Assembly: GCF_027887165.1 (NCBI RefSeq)
Contig: NC_077227.1
Coordinates: 85,747,735 to 85,811,734, forward strand
Origin: Monodelphis domestica
Taxonomy: Eukaryota > Chordata > Mammalia > Didelphimorphia > Didelphidae
Length of the DNA: 64,000 bases
Reading direction: 5' to 3'
Positions 38,023 to 49,103 of the stretch are shown here, piece by piece. Position numbers and translations under genes: made by a program. The notes below the pieces were generated by a model that did no database searches, was not told where the DNA came from, and was given only the letters and a program-made list of their open reading frames with translations. How positions within the stretch are numbered: position 1 is the stretch's first letter; the number at the start of each line of letters is the position of its first letter.

Positions 38023-38345
38023 TGGACTTCTCCACTAGGGACAATGCAATGTCCCTGAACAATCTGCAGGGATCTAAAAAACACTGTCCACAAGCAGAGG
38101 ATAAACTGTGGGAGTAAAAACACGGATGAAAAGCAACTGCTTGACTACAGGGGTTGAGAGGATATGACTGAGGAGAGACTCTAAAGGAACACCCTCATGC
38201 AAAAACCATCAGCATGGAAATGGGTTCAGATCAAGGACACATGTGATACCCAGAAGAATCACACACTGGCTATGGGAGGGGTGGGGGAGGAAAAAAATGA
38301 TCTTTGTTTGCAATGAATAATGTTTGAAAATGACCTAATTAAATA

Positions 38346-39300
38346 ATCATTTAAAAGGGAAAAAAAGTAGGGGAAGGCATTCATCATAAAAGACTTCCAA
38401 TGGAGAAAAAAAAATTTCTTTCTCAAGCACAGGACTGACTATATGACCTGGCCCAGAAACCTTCATTAGCTCCCTATTTTCTCTGAAATAAAATATAAGC
38501 TTCATTTAATACTCTCCAGAAGAAAAAAAAAGAAATTTTGGGTTTTTTTTTTCCTAATCCAACATTTAGCTGGGATGGAAGCTTAATTTCTGTAAGATTT
38601 ACTTACTAACAGGAGGAAGGAACAAAAAGAATCTTTTCTCATTAGGAGCTTTCCTTTGAAGAGAAAGGTAAGCTCCCAATAAATGCAAGCAGTAAACCTG
38701 GATGGCTCAACCCAGCCAGCTTTCCACTTGTATGTTACTGCTACCTGGTGATTTCATTTGATCTCCTAAAAGCTTGGATGGGTGACCAAACAGTGTAAGA
38801 CAGTAAATTAGGGCTGCCATGCATTTCCTAACAATGAAGGCCCCAAACATCTGCATTTAAGGGATGTAATATGTAGCACCAAGTAAGTTGTCTTTTAAAC
38901 TATCCTCAATGATAAATACCAAAGGGGGGTAGGGGGAGGCATGAAGAAAGGTTAAAAACATCACTTCACACTGATGATTATAGAATCTTTCGGCCTCATT
39001 GACTGCCTGCATAAACAGACCTGAGGATGAATTTGGGGTGTGAGCTTCTTCCACCCAGGGCTAGCTCTGCCATGCCAGCAACAGGCTGAAAACATATATT
39101 CTCCATGTATTCTGCCAAGGAGTGATTTCTTCACATTCTTTCATTCTGTCTTATTCTACACCCAATGCTCGCCCCCTCCCCACCAAAAGATTCAAATTCA
39201 AACCCAGATCTCAATTGAAAATTGTCTAAAGCAGGTTTCTTCTTACAGCCAAGTCTCTTCAACATGGCAATTCTTTGTATTTTGAGAGGAAAAAACAGTA
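38346..39300. other. Unassigned unique-looking sequence
   Basis: Between the L1 tail and the KCTD5 retrocopy I see no gene. The segment 38430-38510 (GACCTGGCCCAGAAACC, CTCCCTATTTTCTCTGAAAT) looks like a fragment of an old dispersed repeat, but I cannot name it. Confidence 0.4.
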
Positions 39301-39325
39301 AAAATTCTTCAGCTCTCAGTCCTGT

Positions 39326-40254
39326 TGTCTTCCTGGAACCCCTCGCTTACAAAAACTTTGCCTTTTCGCTGGGTTCACTGGTTGTGCCATAAGAGTCCAT
39401 GAATTTAAATGAAAGTTGTGGGTGTGACCAGACCTAGCTCTACTTCCCTGAATGTGGCAAGGGGATGTTGGGAGAATACTGCAGGATGAGCTACACCTGG
39501 TCAGACTTAGAGAAGAAAAGAGACTTTAAATCTATGCCAACCTGCTTTCTCTATTTCAAGTGATTATTAATAAACTCTATGCAAATAAATACCTGGCCTT
39601 ATTCATTTTAATCTAACAGGTATTATGCAACTCCTTCGAGACAACACAAAGAAATTCAGCTCAGCTTAGTCTTCATATCCAAAGTTATAAAATGAACCAA
39701 TACTGACCAATTGCTCAAACTTCTAGCCATCAGACATGGTTGAAACCATTTGGGGAAGCTCTTTGTCTGGACAATGGAGCACTCTATAGACATGCTTGAC
39801 TGGCACCTGTAATGTTTTGCTGTTCCGTTCTCTAATTTTGTCCTTTGCAAGTTTTATTACTAAAGTGATGTTATAAAATTCAGCTTCCTCCAGCATCCCC
39901 TTTGCAAGGTCCTTATTAATGACCAGTTTTCCATGCCTCAAGTAGTTCAGGACTGGCTCCAAATAGGGGGGAATCTCTTGTCTATTAAACAGGGACCAGT
40001 TTCTTTGTCCGAGTTCAAGTCCAGATCTGCCTGGCGCAGGCGCTACAGGAAGGACTTCCGGTTCCGGCAGAGATGCTGCTGGGTAGTGATGAGGTAGTTG
40101 CCGCCCACGTAGAGTCAGGCCGATTTGGAATCACTGCCTGCTGCGTGCTCCCGAGGAGCTTGAGCCCAGAGGGGAAACAAGCCGCCCATGGTCCCATCCA
40201 GAGTGGCACAGTGGCTTCAGGAGCCAGAAGCAGTTCGCAGTGGGTCTCCCCCAT
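39326..40254 (-). pseudogene. KCTD5: Processed pseudogene of KCTD5
   Basis: On the minus strand the segment from 40254 (ATG, reading MGETHCELL) down to 39326 follows the whole KCTD5 protein (about 234 residues in the parent) without introns. Recognisable blocks are [18 protein letters not shown] (39905-39958), [19 protein letters not shown] and [14 protein letters not shown] sequence. After a 222-bp insertion the C-terminal YGT-SEPSEKAK and RGSR follow at 39330-39391. KCTD5 has an N-terminal BTB/T1-type domain and serves as a cullin-3 ubiquitin-ligase adaptor. Here the BTB start is frameshifted (40015-40140), and stops lie at 39723-39725 (a tryptophan position) and 39666-39668. NKDLA and SKELHNT favour KCTD5 over KCTD2 or KCTD17. 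It is a dead L1-mediated retrocopy. GC-rich sequence to about 40350 may be its former 5' untranslated region. Confidence 0.9.
39397..39618 (+). mobile_element. Short LTR-like insertion in the KCTD5 retrocopy
   Basis: These 222 bp separate two adjacent parts of the KCTD5 reading frame. They end AATCTAACA, and an AATAAA hexamer occurs in TTAATAAACTCTATGC about 50 bp before that end. A TG-rich start (TGAATTTAAATGAAAG) and CA end suggest a small solo LTR in + orientation, but the duplication at the edges is unclear and no family was recognised. A SINE is the alternative. Confidence 0.5.
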
Positions 40255-40354
40255 GATCCCAGCCTCTCCAACCGGGCCCTACACTCTGCTTGCTCAGAGC
40301 AGTTAGCCTGTCTCTGGTCAGAAGCGTCCTGCCCTTAATATCACCCACCAGGGG

Positions 40355-43150
40355 CACCATTGTACCTTTTATTCTGATTATATCTTTCTTTTTTTTTTTT
40401 TAAATATATTTTATTTGATCATTTCCAAGCATTATTCGTTAAAGACATAGATCATTTTCTTTTCCTCCCCCCCCCACCCCCCATAGCCGACGCGTAAGTC
40501 CACTGGGCATTAGATGTTATCTTGATTTGAACCCATTGCTTTGTTGATAGTATTTGCATTAGAGTGTTCATTTAGAGTCTATCCTCTGTCATGTCCCCTC
40601 AACCTCTGTATTCAGGCAGTTGCTTTTTCTCAGTGTTTCCACTCCCATAGTTTATCCTTTGCTTATGAATGGTGTTTTTTTCTCCTGGGTCCCTGCAAGT
40701 TGTTCAGGGACATTACACCACCACCAATGGAGAAGTCCATTATGTTCGATGATACCACAGTGTGTTTGTCTCTGTGTACAATGTTCTCCTGGTTCTGCTC
40801 CTCTCGCTCTGCATATATCTTTCAATTAGATCTAATTTTGCTTTTGCTTTGTCTGATTGCTATGCCTGACTTTTTTGTTTACTTCAACTGAAGCACAGCT
40901 TTATTTTCTATTCTACCCCTTTGTTTTAACTGTGTGTATCTTTCTGTTGCAAGTGTGCCTCTTGTAAACAACATATTGTGGAATCCTGGTTTCATATTGA
41001 TTCTCCTATCCACTTCTTTTTTATGGATGAGCTCATCACATTCACACTCACAGTTATGACTGCTGTGTATTTCCTTCAATCCCATTTCCTTCTCTTTCTC
41101 CTCTTTTTTTTATCCTTGTCCATCCTTGATAGTCAGTTTTGCTTCTAACCTCTGCCTCTATTAATCTGCCCTCCCTTTTGTCATCCCTAGCTCCTTTTTC
41201 TTATCTTCTTCCCCTCTTATTTCCTTATTGGGTGAGTCACAGCACTATATCCAATTGAATGTGTGTGTATATATTCTTCACTCTTAGAGTCTATTCAATG
41301 AGAATGATGTTTAAGTATTGCCAGGTATCATCCTGGCAATTTCGTCCACCACTGTAAACTCTTTCTCATATACTTCTTTTATACGAGAAAATTTTCCTCA
41401 TTTTAGTTCTCCCTTCCCCTTCTCAGGAAATTTCTCTTTCTCATCCCTTCATTTTTTTTGAAGATCATCCCCAGATAATTAATTCATACCCATGCCCTCT
41501 ATGTAAAAATCTTTTCACTGCCCTAATAAAGATAACTAGGAGATACATGCATCATCTTCCCCATTGAATGTGAAGTCTATTTTTCTCAAATTCCTTATTA
41601 CTTTTTAATATTTACCTTTTTATACTTCTCTTAGGTCTTCTGTTTGACTGTCACTGTCAATATTCAAATCTGGTCTTTTCATCAAAAATGCTTAAAAGAC
41701 TTTCTTTTTATTAAATGTCCATTTCCCTCTCAAAGGATTATATTCAGTTTTGTTGGGTAGATTTTTCTTGGTTGTAATCCTAGTTCCTTTCCCTTCTGGG
41801 ATATCAACTTCTAAGTCTCCTGTTCCTTTAACATGGAAGTCATTAAATGTTGTATGAATTTGAATATGACTCAGTGATATTTGAATTTTTTCTTTTTGGC
41901 AGCTTATAATATTTACTTCTTGACCTGGAAGCTCTGGAGTTTGTCTATAATATTTCTGGGAGTTTTCATTTTTAGATTTCTTTTAGAAGATCATTGATAG
42001 GTTCTATCAATTTCTGTTTTACCCTCTGGATTTAAGATATCAGGGCATTTTTCCTTTATAATTTCTTGAAATATGATGTCTAGACTCATAGCTTTCAAGT
42101 AGCCCTATAATTCTTAAATTATTTCATCTGGATCTATTTTCCAGGTCAGTTGTTTTTCCAATGATATTTTTTTACATTTTCTATTTTCTTTCTGGCTTTG
42201 TTTTATTGTTTCTTAAAGTCTCATGGAATTATTAGCTGCTACTTGTCCAATTCTTATTTTTCAAGAAATTAATTTCTTCAGTGTGCTTTTGTGTCACTGT
42301 TGCCATTTCAGCAATTCTGCTTTTTAAGAAATTCTTTTCTTCAGTAAATATTTGTCTACTTTTCCATTTGACTTTTTCAGCTTTTTCATTTCTTTTCTTA
42401 AGTGAATTTTTGTGCTTCTACCATTAAGTCAATTCTACTTTTAGGCATTATTTTCTTCAATATTTTGTGTGCTTCCTTTACCAAGTTACCAATTCTCTAA
42501 GTAATTTTCTTGCAATATTCTCATTTCCTTTCCCAGTTTTTCTTCTTCTTCTTCTTTTATCTTTCTTTAACTCTTCTGGTCATTCTTTTTGGACTTAGGC
42601 CCAAGCAATATTTTTCTTTGAGGCTTGGCTTGTTGTTTTCATATTATCTTCTGAGTTAATGCCTTGGTCTTCCCTTCCACCATAGTAACTTCCCTGGCCA
42701 TTTTTTTTTGTTTGTTTGCTCATTATTCTAGCCTATTTCTTGACTTTGAACTTTATGTTAATGTTGGGCTCTACTCACTTGAGTGAGGGGAGTCATTGTA
42801 CCAAGTTTTACACTTTCATACTGCTATTTTCAGAGCTAGTTCTGGGGGTCTGCAAGTTTTTGATACTTCTAAGGTGATATAATCCATGGAGAGGTGTGGT
42901 CATTGCTCTCCTGGTCTGTGCTCTAGTCTTTACCAGGAAGGGCCCTTGGTCCTCTGCAACCCAAAAACACTCGTGACCCTGGAACTGTAACCAGATCCCC
43001 TACTCCCCTGCCCCAACAAGTGCTAGTGCTCCTCATCATTAGAACAATGGCCATATCTCCTTTTCCCCTTTGCCCTGAAAATGTGAAGAGGCCTCCTGCT
43101 CCTTGTTACTGACCACTTGTGCCCCCACCTGCCCTGATACTGCAACTCAG
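40355..43150 (-). mobile_element. Old LINE-1 5' half, minus strand
   Basis: Read on the minus strand it has a 5' untranslated region (about 43150-42750, GC-richer), ORF1 (about 42700-41750; CTGGATCTATTTTCCAGGTC near 42130 is the reverse of the RNA-binding region) and the endonuclease start (41080-40824). The 3' half is missing, so it ends near the KCTD5 retrocopy. It is interrupted by a younger L1 at 40389-40813. Confidence 0.75.
40389..40813 (-). mobile_element. Young, 5'-truncated LINE-1 insertion
   Basis: A perfect 10-bp target-site duplication, TATATCTTTC, flanks it at 40379-40388 and 40814-40823. Inside, a T run marks the tail, followed in reverse by the 3' untranslated region (GTTCAGGGACATTACACC, GGAGAAGTCCATTATG) and the end of ORF2 up to GCTCCTCTCGCTCTGCA. 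Its closest relative in the window is the 3' end at 54960-55360, so it belongs to a recent subfamily. Confidence 0.92.
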
Positions 43151-44528
43151 AATATCTTTTAAAGGAGAACTTTTTTCTTAGATAGGAAAAAAAAGTCTCA
43201 TTTTGACCTTTTGTTGACTCTATCACTCCAAAATTTGACTTAAGGAGAATATTGAGAAATTTCAGTTCAGTTGCTGCCTCTAATGCACTATATTGGTCCC
43301 ACCCTCATTCACCTTTTTCTATGACATATCTTTCCTTTGGAGCTATTTCCTCCCTTCCACCATGCATAACAGATACTTCTGAGACTCCATATACTCCTTT
43401 TCTTGGCATTGTCTGTAGTCTTGGGAGGCATGAATCTTACTTAAAGATGATAGTTTCCTAAGGTTCCTAAGACTATTCTCACCAAAGACCTGTAAGTAAG
43501 CCACTGTCACTTTTCCTTCCCCCATGACTAAATGGTACCTATTTATTTTACATTCTAGGATTCCTCTCCTACTGCATCATCCAGATCCTTCTCTACATTA
43601 TTCTTATCCTCTGACCACACTACTCTCCATAGTGTAAAAAGTATTATTCTTTCTGCATTTACACCTAGGTGGGCAGAAGTAATTCTATGTCTCCCCTCTG
43701 TCTTTTTCTTTTCCATCTTCATCCCCATTTCAGGGGCATTTTTCTGTGTTATACTTTCTTAAAAAATATTGATTTGCTTATAGGAAAACATGAATTGTAA
43801 TCCTGGGTATATTATTTCAAATATTTCTCTTTCCTTTTTTATTCTCACTATTTTGTTTTCCTTAAACTTGGTGCCTTTTAAAGCTTTTTGTCTCTTGATT
43901 TGTTTCTTAGCTTTCTTTAACCCCTGATCAAAATTTTTCTTAAATAGCTTAGTTGCCTAAGAAATATGAGAGAGTTTATTTTATTGCTTAATTCTTTTTA
44001 GATAGATTTATGTATTTTTTTCTGTTTTTGTCTTGTATAGAGTATTTACACTCAATTTCTTGATGTGATTTAATGTCTTCAAAAGAAGGAGTAAACAACA
44101 AAGGGAATGGCTCTTCTTCTGAATTAAGAGGAACTGGTTCCTGAAGTAGAAATTATAGCAATCTTGGGAGGAAGTCAGAATGCTAACTTACAGCTAATAG
44201 AGGGAAATCAGGCATAGTCTGACATAGATCTCCTGAGAGAGTAGAACTTCTTTTCTCTTCAGAAAATGCATCAAACATAATTCCAAGTATTGAGTAGCCC
44301 TTTTCCTTCTCTTGCTTTTCATTTTCACATACTTCTACCCTCAAAGCTCTTGAGAAAGGTTTTGATTTCTCACTGCTTCTTAAGATTCTTTTTCCTTTAT
44401 GTTTTCCTTTCAAAGCACTTCTTATATTCTTCGCAAGAATACTTCATTCTCTCAACCTGGATTATAGGAAAACATTCCTTTATCCCTTTTATCTTCCCTC
44501 TAAGAAAAGATGAACTGATACTTCATGC
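43151..44528. other. Unassigned sequence
   Basis: There is no confident repeat. Minus-strand frames at 44183-44413 and neighbouring phases are lysine/glutamate-rich and look like a decayed protein, but I recognise no family. Confidence 0.35.
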
Positions 44529-44776
44529 TTTTATTGTTTAGTAATTTTCAGTAATATCTAACTCCTGGTGATCCCATTTGGGGTTTTCTTGGCAAAGATA
44601 AAGTGGTTCACCATTGCCATCTCCAGATTGTTTTACAGATGAAGAAACTGAGGTAAACAGGGTTAATTACTTGCCCAGGATCACATTGCTAATAATAAGT
44701 ATCTGAAGCTGATTTGCAACTCCAATCTTCCTGACTCTAGGCCTGGCTCTATCCACTGCATCATTGAGCTGCTGCT
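44529..44776 (-). mobile_element. MAR1-like SINE
   Basis: ATCTAACTCCTGGTGATCCC, GGGGTTTTCTTGGCAAAG, GATGAAGAAACTGAGG and a head complement near GAGCTGCTGC. Confidence 0.85.
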
Positions 44777-45885
44777 ATATACTTCATGTTTACCTAATTG
44801 TTAAATGGCACTATTTGTTAAATTGTTAAAAGAGCACGCTCTGCAAAATGATTCCTTTTCCCTCCATACATCAGAGAAGATAGATCCTCAGTTCTTATCA
44901 TTCTTGTTGATGGTTCTTGGGACTAATTCCCAGACCTAAAAGCCAAGGAAAAATTACCTGTTTGTCATGTTAAGATAGCAAGCTGAGGGATCAGTTGCTA
45001 AAGGTCCCTGGCCAAGGCTTTTATTTGTCAGAATTTCCCCAAAGTTCTCCCTGATTTTTCTGGTGATATGATTTTAACTTATTCAGCTACCTTTGGTTCA
45101 TAGTTAACACATTCATGCCAAAACCACAGTGAAAAAAGAAACCATCCTTGGCTGTTATTTGGAAGAAGTTTTGAAATAGAAATGCTCCTTAAAAGAAAAA
45201 GAGACACAAAAAGAAAAATATGTGGTTTAAGAACCTGAAAAAGCAAATGAAAATCCTTCTCTTTATGTCATTACAAAATATATACTTTCTCTTCTCCCAC
45301 ATCACAAGCAGACAGAAAGCAGTCATCCATTCAAGTTCACTGATGAAATGATACTATGGGTGATTCAGTTTCACAATTTGTCCAGAATTGCTTATAGACA
45401 TGATAAACCAGAGAATTATACATTTCTTCCCATCTTTTTTAACTTCTAGGGCAATTTGAAATAAAGATTTTAAGAGCAAATAATTGCAATACATTTTTTT
45501 TTCTTTTTCCCCCATTTGAATACCTGTAAGCATATTTGGAATTTTTTTTTTGTTTGTTTGCAGGTGTACATTTGCAGGAATCAGGGTGAGAATGTAGCTT
45601 GGGAATTATGGGAAAAGCCTGAGACTCAAAGGGGAACCACAAAGGAATGAAAGATGGAAGAACTAGTGAGACACTGTTTATTTTTCTATAGCTGCCTTTG
45701 GGTGAAGAGCCCCAGGAGTCATTAACATTGTATAGGCTTTTATTAGGATATTTTCTAAATCTGTTGTTCCATTTTACATTTCTGAAAATCTCTACTGAGA
45801 CTTGTATTATATATTATTAATTTTGTTTATGTTTATGTTTTCTCATTGATATTTGATTTCAGGATGCCAGATAGCCTTTTTTAAA
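44777..45885. other. Unassigned sequence
   Basis: No gene or repeat recognised in about 1.1 kb. Confidence 0.4.
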
Positions 45886-46140
45886 GTTTATTTTTATTGG
45901 GATGCAATATATTGGTTATTGTTGTAACAGCACACTCATACAGAACCAAACCTCCCAAATAAAGCCATAAATACACTAATGTGAAAGACAGCATGCTTTG
46001 ATCCACATCCAATTGACTCCCACAGTTCTTTCTCTGGAAATGGATAGCTTTCCCCAGCACGTCAGTCTTTCAGGATTGTCCCAGGTTGATGCATTGCTAG
46101 GAGTAACCAAGTTTTCACAGTTGATCAGATAACCTTTTAA
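45886..46140 (-). mobile_element. LINE-1 3' untranslated fragment, minus strand
   Basis: TTTCTCTGGAAATGGATAGC, AGGATTGTCCCAGG and TAACCAAGTTTTCACAGTTG match the L1 3' region seen at 30830-30910. Confidence 0.6.
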
Positions 46141-46199
46141 CATATGAATCTACAGCTTTTTCCTTTATAGCTTTATGATTAATATGTTTTGCCTGAAGA

Positions 46200-46980
46200 A
46201 AACAAAATATTTATAAGAACTGCCTTTGCTCCTTGGTTCAACTTGACCTCCACATTCAACCAGAAACCTTTCAGGGTTGATTTTCCCATGAGGTATATTA
46301 ACAGTTCAGTTGACAGGACATTTTTAAATAATTAGAAAAAGATGTCATGATCTTAAGACCCTGTTTAATGTATTGGGGGATTGTTTTGTTTTGGTTTTTT
46401 GGTACAGCTATATAGCTTGATGTCATCCATGTACTTTGAATGATTAATAAGATGTTTTGGTTAATTGCCATCTTAATTTGTAAGCTGTACTTTTTTCTAT
46501 TAAAGAGATATGGTAATAGTTTTAATGCAAAGCAAAACCACAATAGGTTTAAACTCTCTCTCTGAAAATACTAGTCTTTAGAGCAAATATTGTTAATATT
46601 ATCATGGTGTTGATAGTGCACATTATTTTTTATCTTTGTCATATAGGCTATTAATACTTCGCAAAAGGCATGTAAACATGTAATTAACCAGGATTTGGAA
46701 GGGTCACTGCTATTTTTATCTTTGAATAGTAGATAAGTAATGTCTTCTATTACTAAAGGTTGGGTCAAGTTTGAGTCTGAGAAGAAGCTAATAAAATGCT
46801 TTGCCCGTAATTCCTGTGTCACTGTGATTTATTTGAACCAATAATTATGAATATTGTACGGCCATGCAGCTTTACAGTTTTGTAGAGAAGCTAAGGTTTC
46901 AGTCACCTCCTCTGAAGTAAAAGTGTTCTGTCATTCATAGCATTAATGGTTGACTAGCTTTCTGCAATTCATTTGATCCA
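46200..46980 (-). mobile_element. Decayed reverse transcriptase of a non-L1 LINE (R4/Dong-like)
   Basis: On the minus strand, broken frames show the order of RT motifs: EEV--TLASLQNCKAAW-Y near 46920-46870 (the usual KA-GPD box), then at 46822-46571 a 83-codon frame containing ITYLLFKDKNSSDPSK and ITCL, then MDDIKLYS at about 46410-46433 (the catalytic xxDD box). The SDPSK--ITCL pattern and the YMDD-type box differ from the FADD and NYRPISL of L1. I associate them with the R4/Dong group, from memory. Stops and shifts throughout show it is long dead. Confidence 0.6.
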
Positions 46981-47361
46981 ATTTGTGTTTTTAATGTGTT
47001 GAGATTTACAAAGTCATAAATTACCCGAAAATGCTGACAACTTCCTTCCTTGAAGCTTCTCTGTCTTTTCTTATTCCTTTGTTTCTCAAGCTCACCAGTA
47101 AAGCTCTTTATTGATGTTGAATTATTTATTTTGTTCTTTGTTGGGACTCTTTATATTGCCTTAATCATTTGACTTTGGCATTCAATTGCTGATTAAGGGA
47201 ATCTTGAATTTCTCAAAAACATTTGTTTTCCAGATTCCATTTCATGTTTCTTTTCTTTTCTTTTCTTTTTTTTTTTGCTTTCATTTTGGGAAAGTGGCAT
47301 TTCCATTTTCTATTGGCTATGTCAGACAAATATTTACATGATCTTCTAATGCTTTTCTTTT
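46981..47361. other. Unassigned, possible continuation of the RT relic
   Basis: It may contain more of the same element upstream of the RT. A T-rich TTTTCTTTTC run lies at 47250-47275. Confidence 0.3.
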
Positions 47362-47618
47362 ACCATTGTTTAGTCATTTTTTCAATTGTAGCTGACTTCA
47401 TGGCCCTATTTGGAATTTTATTGGCAAAGATACTGGAGTGGCTTTCCATTTCCTTCTCCAACTCATTTTACAGAGGACGAAATTGAGGCAAATGAGGTTG
47501 AGTGTCTTGCCAGGAGTCATGCAGCTAAGAAGTATCTAAGGTCAGATTTAAATTCAAAAGATGAATCTGCCCAAATCCAAGCCTAGCTCTCTATTCACTG
47601 CACCACTTCTGTACATCC
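47362..47618 (-). mobile_element. MAR1-like SINE
   Basis: CCATTGTTTAGTCATTTTTT, GAGTGGCTTTCCATTTCC and GCACCACTTCTGTACA at the head complement. Confidence 0.85.
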
Positions 47619-48256
47619 TCAATAAGCTCTTGTGACTTGCTTCTGTCGTAGAATTAAATGCTTGTCCAAGAAGATTCTTTGATAGTTTCATTATTCCTCC
47701 TTTTTTTTCTTATCTTGGCAATAGTTTATATATACTATTATATGTTGGTTTCTGGATTATTTTTACACTTTCTGTCAAATATTATAGGAAAATATATTCT
47801 TTCATGGTGGTTATAGAAAAGTGTTTTTAATGACTATTTTAGTGTGATGGGTCTGCTGTTGGGATTTATGACATCACATTCAGAGAGAAATTTTTTAAAA
47901 GCTATCTAAATATGCCCATCTCCTCATCAAAATAAGTTGAGGAACTATTATTATCTTTGTCATTTCTTAAGAAACTAGGTAAAATCTCATAAGGTTAGGT
48001 TAAGCAAAGCTTTCTATTTACTTCTTATTCTATGCTTCCTTTTTTGGATTTTAGCTCTTTAACATCATATCTTATTTCTTCTAACATAGGATTAAGAATG
48101 AAGTTGTTTCTTAACAATTGTCCTATGCTGGTCAATAGCACATTGTTATTTGACTTGGACAGAAGGGTGTATGAAACTTTTTCTTCTAACTGGCAAGTTC
48201 AGTGTCTAGTCCCATTAGCATATAGCACCAGTACATAATCCATAATCAAAGTATCT
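47619..48256. other. Unassigned sequence
   Basis: AT-rich, with no recognised feature. Confidence 0.4.
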
Positions 48257-48267
48257 AGGTCTAAATC

Positions 48268-48529
48268 AGGGCAGCTGGATGGAACAGTGGATAATGCACT
48301 GAGCTCAAAATAAAAAAAGATGTCTTCTTGGGTTCAAATCAAGGCTCAGAGACTTACTAGTTATGAGACCTTAGACAGGTCACTTAACCTTGTTTGCTCC
48401 CATTTCCTCATAAGCAAAATGACTAGGAGAAGGAAATGGCACACCACTCTAATATCTTTGCCAAGAAAATCCCAGAATGCGGTCATGAAGAATCAGACAT
48501 GACTGAAAAAAGACTAATTGGCAACAAAA
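48268..48529 (+). mobile_element. Full-length MAR1-like SINE with perfect target-site duplication
   Basis: AGGTCTAAATC occurs at 48257-48267 and 48530-48540, a perfect 11-bp duplication. Between the copies lie the tRNA-like head AGGGCAGCTGGATGGAACAG, the B-box-like GGGTTCAAATC, the core, and the 3' end GACATGACTGAAAAAAGAC. This copy fixes the sense orientation of the family in this window. Confidence 0.94.
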
Positions 48530-48540
48530 AGGTCTAAATC

Positions 48541-49082
48541 CTATTTGATGTATATTCATGGTATATCCACTTTAGGATTCAGCACCATCTGCAATGAAAC
48601 ATTTCCAACAGATATTCTATCTGTTGGAATTCTGCTAATTTGTTCCCGTGTATCTTGCCTTCTTGTGATTTTATAAAAGAAAGAGAGATATTCACTCTAT
48701 CATTCTCCCTGTCAAGCAGGTCATCACACGTTACAATGGTTTCAAGTGAGCCTAACCATGTCCTATGCAGTCTGATCTGTTTCTCTGACTTAGGAACAGC
48801 TGCCCTGAGCCAACTAGAATGTTAACCCAATCAGTGGCAACACAAAAACCCAATTTCCAGCATTTCAAGAAGAGGAAGAATCCTAGAGTCTCATATTTAA
48901 CCTTCTGAGAGACTATGTGATCGTGGGTAAGTCATTTCACCTATAGAAATCCCAGACAATTGTCTACAACTAAAATATAAATAAGTTATAGTTTCACATT
49001 GGTGGACTGTTTCCACACTGGGGCTTCCTCATAGCAATGAATTCAAACCCTCTAATGCCTCCCCCCAAAAAAAATCTGTCAA
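48541..49082. other. Unassigned sequence
   Basis: No gene or repeat recognised. The last 17 bp (49066-49082) are the imperfect 5' target-site duplication of the L1 that follows. Confidence 0.45.
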
Positions 49083-49094
49083 GGGACTTCTGGT

Positions 49095-49103
49095 CAAGAT
49101 GGC
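49095..49103 (+). promoter_or_regulatory. YY1-like site at the L1 5' end
   Basis: CAAGATGGC lies 12 bp from the element start, at the same offset as in the L1 at 16073. It agrees with the YY1 core that fixes the start site in human L1; function here is inferred. Confidence 0.55.

Larger units (their letters stand above)
31818..38345 (+). mobile_element. Nearly full-length LINE-1, decayed
   Basis: It starts GGGACTTCTGG and runs through a 5' untranslated region (31818-32520), ORF1 (32521-33533), a 719-bp purine-rich spacer, ORF2 (34253-38022) and a 3' untranslated region with an AATGAATAATGTTTG block near its end. At about 6.5 kb it is full length, but both frames have many stops and indels. 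After the first about 50 bp the 5' region differs from the L1s at 16073 and 49083. No clean target-site duplication was found. Confidence 0.92.

Noticed and set aside
40020..40345. GC-rich segment that could be read as a CpG-island promoter
   Set aside because: It corresponds to the start of the KCTD5 coding sequence and its former 5' untranslated region in a processed pseudogene.
48268..48345. tRNA-like head that could be called a tRNA gene
   Set aside because: It is the 5' part of a SINE with a perfect TSD; no cloverleaf was assembled and the SINE explains it.
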